NCBI RefSeq assembly: GCF_049686335.1
Contig: NZ_JBAVHX010000010.1
Span: 124,001 to 188,000, forward strand
DNA: 64,000 nt
Direction of reading: 5' to 3'
Source of the DNA: Buttiauxella sp049686335
GTDB taxonomy: Bacteria; Pseudomonadota; Gammaproteobacteria; Enterobacterales; Enterobacteriaceae
Positions within the stretch are counted from its first letter, which is position 1. The number at the start of each line of letters is the position of its first letter. The notes under the pieces are model-generated. The model had not been told where the DNA came from and made no database searches. It worked only from the letters and a program-made list of their open reading frames with translations. The translations under genes and the position numbers were made by a program. Shown here one piece after another: positions 8,343 through 15,657 of this stretch.

Positions 8343-9380
8343 TCACTTTGTGGACGCCCCGCCAAGCTTACTGAGCGGGTTTAATATAAGCGCTTCCTCA
8401 AGATGATCAGGTGCAAAATGAGCATAACGCATCGTAACTCGAATATCAGAATGCCCCAAAATTCTTTGCAGGACAATAATATTCCCACCTCCCATCATAA
8501 AATGACTTGCAAATGTATGCCTAAGTACATGACTCATTTGGCCTTCTGGTAATTGAAGTTCGGCAATTTTTATTACGCGATAAAACTGGCGATAACATTG
8601 CTCAAAAGGCTTACCGTCACGGCTGATGAGTTCTTTATATAACTCATCAGATATTGGAACTGTTCGGTTCTTTTTGCCCTTCGTGTTTACGAAAGTAATC
8701 TTATTAGGTGAGAGCTGTGATTTCTTTAGATTTGCCGCTTCGCTCCAGCGTGCACCGGTGGAAAGGCAGATTTTAACAATCAACGTTAATTCAGGATTTC
8801 CATGACCACGACACGCACCCATCAATCTTTTCACTTCATCGTCAGTAAGCCAGGACATCTCTTTTTCAGGCTCATCAAACTCACGAATATTCTTGAGTGG
8901 GTTAGGGTAGTTAACCTCACCAAGCCGGGTTAACTCATTAAACACTGCTCGTAGAAAAGCATGTTCACAGTTGACCGTTCCGATGGAAACCTTGAGTGAT
9001 TTTTCACTGGTTTTATAACCGTTAGCAATCTGGCCGGTGAGTCGTCTATCCCGGTAATGCGCCCAATCTTTAGCTGTAATTTGTGAGGCGACGGGATCGC
9101 CCAGGCCATTACAGATGATATGTAGCTTACCCAGGCGACCTTTCTTATCACTAAGAGAGCAACCATGTAACTTGTACCATAGCTCGATTAGCTCACTTAG
9201 ATGTCGACGGTCATCCTTCTCTGCCATCCAGGGCTTTTGCTTCGCCTGTTCTAGTTGATAACTTTCATAGGCAAGCGCTTCACCTTTAGTGGAGAATTTC
9301 TTGCGAACACGCTTACTGCCGCGCCCATCGATATAAACATCGCAAAGCCATTGTCCATCGGCTTGCTTTCGTACGGTCAT
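8343..9380 (-). CDS. int: P2/186-type site-specific integrase
   Basis: 345-residue tyrosine recombinase with an N-terminal arm-binding region, core-binding domain, and a catalytic domain carrying Arg211 (STGARWSE), His284-x-x-Arg287 (HVLRHTF), His310 (LGHSD) and nucleophile Tyr319 (MRYAHF). All are intact. It reads toward attL, its stop 90 bp from the core. It lies beside ogr and at the opposite end of the element from cI, unlike P2 and 186 where int adjoins the repressor gene. Confidence 0.93.
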   Translation of the reverse strand: MTVRKQADGQWLCDVYIDGRGSKRVRKKFSTKGEALAYESYQLEQAKQKPWMAEKDDRRHLSELIELWYKLHGCSLSDKKGRLGKLHIICNGLGDPVASQITAKDWAHYRDRRLTGQIANGYKTSEKSLKVSIGTVNCEHAFLRAVFNELTRLGEVNYPNPLKNIREFDEPEKEMSWLTDDEVKRLMGACRGHGNPELTLIVKICLSTGARWSEAANLKKSQLSPNKITFVNTKGKKNRTVPISDELYKELISRDGKPFEQCYRQFYRVIKIAELQLPEGQMSHVLRHTFASHFMMGGGNIIVLQRILGHSDIRVTMRYAHFAPDHLEEALILNPLSKLGGASTK

Positions 9381-9516
9381 GTGAGAATCCTGCTAAATCA
9401 AATGATTGAAAATTACTGTATATTTAAACAGTATTCAATGTTTGATTTTGCAAACTCATACATTCAAATGCTTACTTAAAAGAGTATCGTTGTTATCTCA
9501 GACGAAGCGCAGGCAC

Positions 9517-9543
9517 AAAAAAACCTGCTTTCGCAGGCTTTTT
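9517..9543 (-). terminator. Terminator of ogr
   Basis: CCTGC-tttc-GCAGG stem with a T-run on the minus strand just after the ogr stop codon. Confidence 0.75.
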
Positions 9544-9762
9544 CTACATCCAGAGCTGTTGTTGTTTATAGCGATTAGGGTGTGGCGGTGCTGGTTCAAC
9601 TTCGCCAGGCTTAACGATGTATCGAGCAAGTGATTCATGGGTGACAAAAGTGCATCCACAGTTGATATTCTGGCACTGGTGATAACGTTCTTTGGTTTCT
9701 ATGCTCAAATATCTGCTGGATCGCGCGTGGGCTGCGTCCTGGCATAACGGGCAATGCATCAT
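9544..9762 (-). CDS. ogr: Ogr/Delta late-gene activator
   Basis: 72 residues, the same length as P2 Ogr, beginning MMHCPLCQDAAHARSSRY and containing the second zinc pair in CQNINC; YIVKPGEV is also conserved. Ogr binds one zinc and activates P2-type late promoters. The gene looks intact even though nearly all late genes it would activate are gone. A P4-type satellite Delta protein has the same fold, so the activator could act on a helper's late promoters; the single-domain length favours Ogr. Confidence 0.93.
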   Translation of the reverse strand: MMHCPLCQDAAHARSSRYLSIETKERYHQCQNINCGCTFVTHESLARYIVKPGEVEPAPPHPNRYKQQQLWM

Positions 9763-9844
9763 GATTTATTTCCCCTCTCGCTCATCATTGAGGGAATGAT
9801 AAACTCACGGATCGCATTTGCAAGTTATTGTTTGCAAATTTCAC

Positions 9845-10273
9845 TTATTCAGACTCGTAACTCACATCGTTTAATCTCACCTCCAGCTCAAGCGAGGTCG
9901 TGAAGCCGCTATTATTGAGCGAGTGCATCACCTTTGTAATTGTCCATGCCTGCTCATCTATGACGCGCTTAAAGCCCGCGACCGCGACCGGTGTTTCCGG
10001 GTAGAGATCGGCACGCCCCATTGCAAGGCTGATGGAAAACTCTGCCACGCCACGTTGTAACTTGTCCCATTTCGCCTGAGCGGCACGCATTGCCTGCACT
10101 TTACTGGCGTAAATGGTGGTCAGCGCAAACACATTATCTTCCTCGCCGACCATGTACTCGCCCTCGCGCGCTTCCTTTTCCTTTGGTGCTTTCTTTGCTT
10201 TTACCTGTTTTGCCTTCGGGTGCTGGAGTGCGCGCAGGTGCTGCGGTTTGGCTTTGCGCTTGAGCTTTAACTG
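9845..10273 (-). pseudogene. Remnant of tail late-control protein gpD
   Basis: The C-terminal part of P2-type gpD is readable: Lys/Ala-rich linker, then MVGEEDNVFALTTIYASKVQAMRAA...KWDKLQRGVAEFS...RVIDEQAWTITKV and the normal C-terminus. The frame opens at a stop at 10274-10276 with no native start; roughly the first two thirds of the usual ~390 residues are missing. It directly abuts a gpU fragment, so this is a deletion scar rather than a gene. Confidence 0.85.
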
Positions 10274-10507
10274 CTATGCCGTAAATGTGCCACTACCATC
10301 GAGCAGCGGCCACGCACGACCCTCATCAGCCATCAGGTTGGCGGTCTGTACATTGGTAATGAGCACCGGCTCATTGAGGGGGAAAGTCTTTGCGTCGGCA
10401 TCGCTGGCGGTACACACCATGCCGATGACCGCCGCCGAGACCGTGGAAATAACACGCGTGCAGTCGTTGATTTCAATAACTTACACACCGTGGTGGTAAT
10501 CACTCAT
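10274..10507 (-). pseudogene. Fused scar of tail sheath FI and tail protein U
   Basis: From the ATG at 10507 the minus strand reads MSDYHHGV, a TAA stop, then VIEINDCTRVISTVS...PLNEPVLITNVQ, which is the N-terminus of the P2 tail sheath gpFI with a nonsense codon at position 9. After ITNVQTA it passes into LMADEGRAWPLLDGSGT, a motif of P2 gpU, followed by a one-base deletion (GSGTIYG expected, GSGTFTA read) and a stop. The rest of FI, FII, E, T and the start of U have been deleted between the two pieces. Confidence 0.8.
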
Positions 10508-10797
10508 CCGTTTAACTCCGTAATTTGGATAAGTGCTATTGTCAGGGGGCTCTAAGTGCGAGGGCTATTGATAAGAGTTTACAGGGGGGGCACACAACTG
10601 ACGGGATAAGAAAAAACGCGCATTGCCTGCTTTTTGCTCAAACCTTAGATTTTTTTCTCGGACCACAACGTGAACCTTCGATTGCACCCAAAAGTTCGAT
10701 TTATTCAGCAAAGTCCGTTTGAGTTTCCAGTACAGTGGTTTCTATGGGGTTCTTAGGTATAATTACAGCTTTATTTTTAAGGCTTAAAGGAGTTGCT
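10508..10797. other. Intergenic region between FI scar and acyltransferase
   Basis: No gene is supported. It should hold the old late promoter of FI (minus strand) and the promoter of the acyltransferase (plus strand). A C7 run at about 10587-10593 on the minus strand lies in the expected Ogr-site area, but I cannot assign a clean operator. Confidence 0.4.
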
Positions 10798-11835
10798 GTG
10801 AGTAAAGAAAGAAATTTATCCTTTGATTTACTAAGGATAGTCTGTTGCTTTTTAGTAATTGGCATTCATGTAACTCCAGTATATGACTGGTCTTCAAATA
10901 CAGATGTTAGTCAGTTTGAAAAAATCCTTTCTTTATTGATTCAGTCCCTGGTTCGAGTGGGGCTTCCCGTCTTTTTTATTATTAGCGGAATGTTCATATT
11001 AAACGAAAAGCTAGGCAATATTACTGCTTTCTATAAGAAAAGAATTTCAGCCATACTTATTCCATTTTTAGTATTTTCGTTTATACATTTCCTTGCTAAT
11101 AATTTATCAGGCAACCTTGATAATGTAAGTAACATTCTACCGCAATATCTAAAGGATTTGACCAATAGCATAGGGATTTCCGTGCACTTTTGGTTTGTAT
11201 ATTCTATTCTGGGGCTGTATTTGGTTGCCCCGTTGTTGTCACTTCTTATATCGAAGGTAGATGCAACCAAAGCATTATTTGCGATTGTTGCATTGATTGC
11301 ACTGAAGGCATATGCCGTATATATCAAACCACTTATTCCGTTCATTGATGTGCCAGACTTCCCTGTTTGGGTAGTGTACTTTATGGTCGGTGGGCTTCTT
11401 CCTAAGTTACCTAAGTTCAGAAAACAAAAGACTTTATCATGGCTTTTTATTGGTTATATATCAACGTGCGCTTTTGGTTATATTCAGTTTAATGGATTGA
11501 TGGGGAGTAATTATCCGATATATGATGCAGGGCTAAACATGTTTATTTTCTCGGTGTCTCTCTGCATCTTATTTAAGGATTGTTTATGCAATGTCGGACC
11601 AAAGGTAAAGCGCTCAATAATTTTCCTTTCCGCCAATTCATATGGTGTGTATTTAATTCATATACTTGTGCTTCAGCAGTTAAGTAAGTATATGAATATG
11701 TCTTGGTCTGTGGGTCATGTTGTTGTTTATACTATATCGATTACAATGCTTGTTTTTATTGTGTCAAATGGCATAAGTTTTATTATTAATAAATTAATTT
11801 GTGACAGGGTTCTTAGGGCTATCCACACCAGGTAA
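10798..11835 (+). CDS. Membrane acyltransferase family 3 (O-acetylase-like)
   Basis: 345 residues from GTG 10798, which follows AAAGGAG at ideal spacing; upstream in-frame starts have none. The N-terminus RNLSFDLLRIVCCFLVIGIHVTP has the family signature R-x(4)-D-x-LR-x(n)-H, and about ten membrane helices follow. Such enzymes O-acylate surface glycans (OafA, WecH). AT-rich and divergent from the flanking tail genes, it occupies the site between tail fibre and FI where P2 carries its Z/fun cargo. A lysogenic-conversion role in O-antigen modification is inferred. Confidence 0.85.
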   Translation: MSKERNLSFDLLRIVCCFLVIGIHVTPVYDWSSNTDVSQFEKILSLLIQSLVRVGLPVFFIISGMFILNEKLGNITAFYKKRISAILIPFLVFSFIHFLANNLSGNLDNVSNILPQYLKDLTNSIGISVHFWFVYSILGLYLVAPLLSLLISKVDATKALFAIVALIALKAYAVYIKPLIPFIDVPDFPVWVVYFMVGGLLPKLPKFRKQKTLSWLFIGYISTCAFGYIQFNGLMGSNYPIYDAGLNMFIFSVSLCILFKDCLCNVGPKVKRSIIFLSANSYGVYLIHILVLQQLSKYMNMSWSVGHVVVYTISITMLVFIVSNGISFIINKLICDRVLRAIHTR

Positions 11836-11844
11836 TGAATACGC

Positions 11845-11876
11845 AAGCCCTTGCTGTTATTGTGCAAGGGCTTTGT
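11845..11876. terminator. Bidirectional terminator, acyltransferase / tfa
   Basis: AAGCCCTTGC...GCAAGGGCTT stem between two convergent genes, with T-rich sequence on the plus side. Confidence 0.65.
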
Positions 11877-11886
11877 ATTAATCTTG

Positions 11887-12318
11887 TTAAGATTCTCCGA
11901 CAGTTGGTGTTGGCCAGATAATATCTGGTGCGGATGATGTGTCAGTTGCTTTCACCGCATCGATGTAGTCCAAAACAGCGTTCAGTCTCACGCTTTCTGC
12001 ATCCGTCAGCGTGCGACCAGAGCGCAATTTCAACTGTAGTAAGTCAATTGATTGCATGGCTGCGTTAGTCAGAACCTGTTTTTGTGCGTCAGCCTGAGTA
12101 ATTAACTGCGCCTGTGTCAGAGGTGGAGTATCAATCCAGGTTGGAAGCCCGTTAGAACCAGCAACACGGACTTTCCCTACTGGAGGATTTTGGACTGAAG
12201 CGAATGTGTTTTCATCAATGTCCGAACCATCAGATGGCCAGATTCCTGCAGCACGGTATTCAGACTCCATCGCATACGGGTAGAAAGAGTTTGTAGCAGG
12301 GATATATTTATACTTCAT
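11887..12318 (-). CDS. tfa: Tail fibre assembly protein
   Basis: 143 residues; the N-terminus MKYKYIPATNSFYPYAMESEYRAAGIWPSDGSDID and C-terminal PDIIWPTPT are typical of the Tfa (caudovirales tail fibre assembly, PF02413) family. It chaperones the distal part of the tail fibre. Intact, beginning 5 bp after the original stop of the fibre gene (12324-12326), which itself is broken. Confidence 0.9.
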   Translation of the reverse strand: MKYKYIPATNSFYPYAMESEYRAAGIWPSDGSDIDENTFASVQNPPVGKVRVAGSNGLPTWIDTPPLTQAQLITQADAQKQVLTNAAMQSIDLLQLKLRSGRTLTDAESVRLNAVLDYIDAVKATDTSSAPDIIWPTPTVGES

Positions 12319-12323
12319 GATAC

Positions 12324-12781
12324 CTATCCCATCGCAATGTAATTAAGATTAAATCTGCCAGCACCACTCATATATGCCTGAAAACCGGAAGTTGGCGCGC
12401 TCCACCTTTAATTGTTCCGAACTCAATGCCGGCAGGTACATTTGAGGAGGGTACGTCAGACCACAACAGCATAACTTGCTCACCGTTCACAAATGGTATG
12501 GGTAACGTAACGCTTGCGATGTTCTGCCCTACTGGAAATCCAAAGGTGCCACGCTGAATAACCAAGCCGTCAGGAAGCTTTTGCCATCCTCCACCATACG
12601 TGAAGCTACTCATATCTGGGATCTGGTTTGCACCGGTTCCAACTTCCCGCAATGCAGCCGTTTTAAGACCAAGAAATGTTAGTAGAGCAGGCACATCTTT
12701 TCCGCTAAGTTTTGTGAGTGTTGTATCTTTTGGTTGCTTATTTGTGCGTAATGAGCTGACGCCTTTGCAGGAAAGAATCAA
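12324..12781 (-). pseudogene. Distal tail fibre (gpH) fragment, frameshifted
   Basis: Only the C-terminal ~150 residues of a P2-type fibre remain (KGVSSLRTNKQPKDTTLTKLSGKDVPALLTFLGLKTA..., then receptor-tip sequence). Near 12390-12400 the frame changes: the read frame ends QLPVFRHI-stop, while the adjacent frame continues PTSGFQAYMSGAGRFNLNYIAMG to a TAG just before tfa, the usual fibre end. So the gene lacks its N-terminus and carries an indel in a GCGC run. Confidence 0.82.
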
Positions 12782-12931
12782 GGAGGTGAATGAGTGGGTA
12801 GGGGGGAAGGTGATCCGGTTTAAAAATTACACTTTTGAGACTGATGATTAACCTATGTTTAATACCGTCTGATTAAAGTTATACGTTAATACAAAACAAT
12901 TAACACTAGTGAGGCTAGAGCAGCCTCACTC

Positions 12932-13633
12932 TCATTTCGAATGGTTATTTACAGGTTGAACTATATAACCAAAAGGGTGCCATGTTTTGCTGTCGCCAGC
13001 AAAAACTGTTGGTGATTCGTATAATTTAACTCCATTTGGAAATTCTGTTATATATGTATATTGGAGTGCATACCCACGCGGGTTAAATAGCTTTGTTGAT
13101 TGACTTCCAAATAAAGTTGTCTTAATTGACTTGCCGTAGGGTACTCTTACGTTATTAGATAAAGTAATAAATTGGTTCTTATCATACATTGCTTTGAACT
13201 CAGGGTGCATAATTTCGTATAATTCATTGTATTGTCTATTGTTAACTTCCCGCATCATTGTTTCTGCTAGTTTCTGCTAGTTTCTGCTAGTTTCTGCTAG
13301 TTTCTGCGCGTTTTCAGCACTTGGTGGTGGAAAAGTTACTTTGAAAGGATCATCCGATACAAGTCCTGCAGGATTGAAAAAGTATACTAAAACAAACAAT
13401 CCAGCGGCCCCAGTCGCTTTTATGGTTCTGTTTATGTTCACTTGTAGGGCACCGGGCAAGATCGCACCAAACCCTGCTGCAATCATTGCGAGCACTAACC
13501 CAAATACTCGCCATTGCATTTCTGATGGTTTAGGTATCGCTACAGCTAAAATTAACATTATAACGATAAAGAATACAGCGAACGAAAATAATAGTGTTTT
13601 TTCTATTGAGATCTTTGACGTTGATTCATTCAT
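12932..13633 (-). CDS. Membrane protein with NTF2-like tail, split by repeat
   Basis: Two ORFs in the same frame: 13633-13277 (118 residues, MNESTSKIS start with GGAG at a spacing of 6, three membrane helices) and 13258-12932 (soluble, resembling a DUF4019/NTF2-like domain: YNELYEIMHPEFKAMYDKNQFITL...). They are separated only by a TAG inside a 10-bp tandem repeat. With one repeat unit instead of four the sequence would read through as one protein of ~220 residues. AT-rich, unlike the phage genes. Function unknown; divergent from the peptidase gene. Confidence 0.6.
13261..13306 (-). repeat. 10-bp tandem repeat inside an ORF
   Basis: Plus strand TTTCTGCTAG repeated four times followed by TTTCTG (4.6 units). 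Read on the minus strand it encodes KLAETSRN then TAG. Changing the unit number by 1 or 2 alters frame; changing by 3 restores frame and adds or removes the stop. Confidence 0.9.
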
Positions 13634-13922
13634 AATGAACTCCGTATTAACGTTACTATAATTACTCAGTGAAATTGTGCATCTATTATATTGATATAGC
13701 ATGTGGATGGGGGTCGGGCTATAGGTGGAAGGGTGATTTTTAAATATTTCGGTGTAATGATGTTGTGGTATTTATAAATTTATATCTCATCTGAATTTAT
13801 TAGGGAAATTAAATTTTAAAGGTGGATTGTATTTGTTGTGTATCTGTTGAAATTTATAATCTATGCTTAATGTATATAATATTGGACTTGCCTCAATAAA
13901 TGCTTCTATGCGGGGTGGTTTT

Positions 13923-14552
13923 ATGAGAAGGCGAGATTTATTAAGTATGATACTGTGTTTTGGAACTGCGCATTATCTTAAAGCAGCAACTATAGCTCTT
14001 AGTCCTATGACTCCTCAGGGGAAACTTATGAGAGTCTATGTAAATAATCCAACCAGAATAATTCAACATTGTGAATTATGGTGTTGGGCGGCCTCGATCG
14101 CGATGATATTTCAATCTCATGGTCATCAGTTAGATCAAGATGTTATTGTACGTCGAAGTATTAATTCCAACATGGCTATCTGTACAACGGGTACAACAAC
14201 AACTATGGGTAATAATTTGAGTCAGGCTTGGGTTGATTCTCAAGGTATACATTTCAACTCTCAGGTAGTTGCTGCCTACGATATTTTTAATGGCATTCTC
14301 GCAATAAATAACAGCGTGCTTGTCAATGAATTGGCTAATGACAGGCCATTATTATATGCAAATAAAAGCCATGCGATGGTTATTGTGTCCGTAGACTATA
14401 TTGCGACCCCCATGGGGCCAGATGTAAAAGCTGTGGGGGTATTAGATCCATGGCCAGCTAGCCCAGCTTTTCATTACTTAAGTCCTAAAGAAATTTATCC
14501 TGCCCACATGGGAGGGGATATGACTTTTTTAGCAGCAGTGCATACGACATAA
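13923..14552 (+). CDS. Exported papain-like cysteine peptidase (AvrRpt2/C70-like)
   Basis: 209 residues from ATG 13923. Residues 2-22 look like a signal peptide with a twin-arginine start (RRRDLLSMILCFG...). The mature part has the C70/C39-type motif ELWCWAASIAMIF with candidate nucleophile Cys54, His150 in NKSHAMVIVSV and Asp175 in GVLDPWP, in the order expected for a papain fold. Earlier in-frame ATGs (13863, 13908) lack ribosome sites. AT-rich, in the space left by the deleted head/baseplate genes, divergent from the split membrane protein. Could be a secreted effector, bacteriocin-processing-like or immunity-related peptidase. Confidence 0.68.
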   Translation: MRRRDLLSMILCFGTAHYLKAATIALSPMTPQGKLMRVYVNNPTRIIQHCELWCWAASIAMIFQSHGHQLDQDVIVRRSINSNMAICTTGTTTTMGNNLSQAWVDSQGIHFNSQVVAAYDIFNGILAINNSVLVNELANDRPLLYANKSHAMVIVSVDYIATPMGPDVKAVGVLDPWPASPAFHYLSPKEIYPAHMGGDMTFLAAVHTT

Positions 14553-14628
14553 ATGATGAAAAGTGGAGTAGATTTGTGTTGCGATAGCTAAAGTAATCAT
14601 TAATTACCCATATACAATCTAGCGCGCA

Positions 14629-14647
14629 ATGCTATCCCCGCCACACC
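14629..14647 (-). other. cos site of P2/186 type
   Basis: The minus strand reads GGTGTGGCGGGGATAGCAT. The 19-nt cohesive end of phage 186 as I recall it is GGCGTGGCGGGGAAAGCAT, so 17 of 19 positions agree. It lies where cos is expected, between the (deleted) Q side and the gene A side. Presence of cos means packaging by a matching terminase is conceivable. Confidence 0.75.
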
Positions 14648-14805
14648 TGCCCGCTTCATGGGTCGGTTTTAATGCAGGTGCAACAGATACGACAAAGCCC
14701 GACAGGGCTGGCAGGCTTTGATAAAAACGATCCATTTACGATCATGCGTTTCCATGCACTACATGCATGCACGCTTTTTTAGGCAGTAAGTGGGGTGTAA
14801 AGCAT

Positions 14806-15243
14806 CTATTCTGTGTCCTGGCCCCTGAGTTCACTTTCAACATCTGTTATCAATTTCTCGCAAGAGAAAGGTATTTCTTTGTTGATAATATGGTCGCCAC
14901 CAGATGGCCTAACAACATCATTAAACCATGCCTCTTTTGACAACGATGCAGACCGATCGCCACGTAATCTTCGTAGCTCGGCATAGGCTTGAATAGTTTG
15001 TTCATTTAGGTACATAGCATACTGCCGATTGAGCACAATCTCAGACAAAATCAATGAGCCTTCCTTAGTGTTAGCGGCAGCCCCTGCGGTTAGTCCTTTC
15101 TCATGAGCAAGGTTCAAGAGGTCGTAATATGCTCTTTCCTCAAGGTCGCCTTTAGCATCGTAAAAATATCTTGCCTCAGCGTTAAGTTCCCGCACTTTGT
15201 TTTCCAAGGATTGAACTGACTTTCTCTTTAAAAAATCAAACAT
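14806..15243 (-). CDS. Hypothetical protein in the tin/old cargo position
   Basis: 145 residues from ATG 15243 (GAGGG at a spacing of about 6). The N-terminus MFDFLKRKSVQSLENKVRELNAEARYF is predicted helical, possibly coiled coil, followed by DLEERAYYDLLNLAHEKG. No membrane segment or recognised domain. It sits between cos and gene A, the site where P2 carries the tin and old immunity genes, so an accessory role is possible but unproven. Confidence 0.6.
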   Translation of the reverse strand: MFDFLKRKSVQSLENKVRELNAEARYFYDAKGDLEERAYYDLLNLAHEKGLTAGAAANTKEGSLILSEIVLNRQYAMYLNEQTIQAYAELRRLRGDRSASLSKEAWFNDVVRPSGGDHIINKEIPFSCEKLITDVESELRGQDTE

Positions 15244-15357
15244 CACCACCCTCGCTGATAATCATGAAAAGTGAAGCTGAATGCTACTCTTAAGTATCCG
15301 TGCTCAATAGCTACGTTATCAAGAAATGATTATTTGGATTAGAGCGTATCGAAACGA

Positions 15358-15543
15358 TTATTTTACTTTGTAATAAACCTGCTCATCTGTCTGCTCTTCA
15401 TTTTCACTGTTCGCCAGGTCTGCAATCAGCGAAAGCGCCAGCTTTAAATCTGGTGGTTTGCAATTCGCAATCAGTGATACCTCAGCGATAAATTGCACAC
15501 ATGCCCACTTATGTTGGGCACGGCTGGTCTCTTGCATCAGCAT
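15358..15543 (-). CDS. Small conserved phage protein
   Basis: 61 residues (MLMQETSRAQHKWACVQFIAEVSLIANCKPPDLKLALSLIADLA...), ATG 15543 with AGAGGAACTC upstream. Small helical protein downstream of gene A as in many P2-like genomes. No function can be assigned. Confidence 0.6.
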   Translation of the reverse strand: MLMQETSRAQHKWACVQFIAEVSLIANCKPPDLKLALSLIADLANSENEEQTDEQVYYKVK

Positions 15544-15657
15544 GAGTTCCTCTCGATAAATTCACTGTATGAATATACAGCATAGTGTGCGGTTAACATT
15601 TGCGAAGGAAATTATCATCCCGTGACTGGATTTATAGTCATGAAAAAAAAAGATAAA

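Noticed and set aside
10113..10499. 128-codon plus-strand ORF in the FI/U/D scar
   Set aside because: It is the opposite-strand shadow of recognisable tail-gene fragments, with low-complexity Ser/Ala/Phe composition and no homologue that I know.
12600..12851. Plus-strand ORF opposite the fibre fragment
   Set aside because: Mostly a shadow of the fibre tip. The end (VGGKVIRFKNYTFETDD) could be a remnant of another cargo gene at the deletion border, but this cannot be supported.
13261..13306. CRISPR-like array
   Set aside because: Short 10-bp units with no spacers; it is a simple tandem repeat. No CRISPR array or cas gene was seen anywhere in the window.
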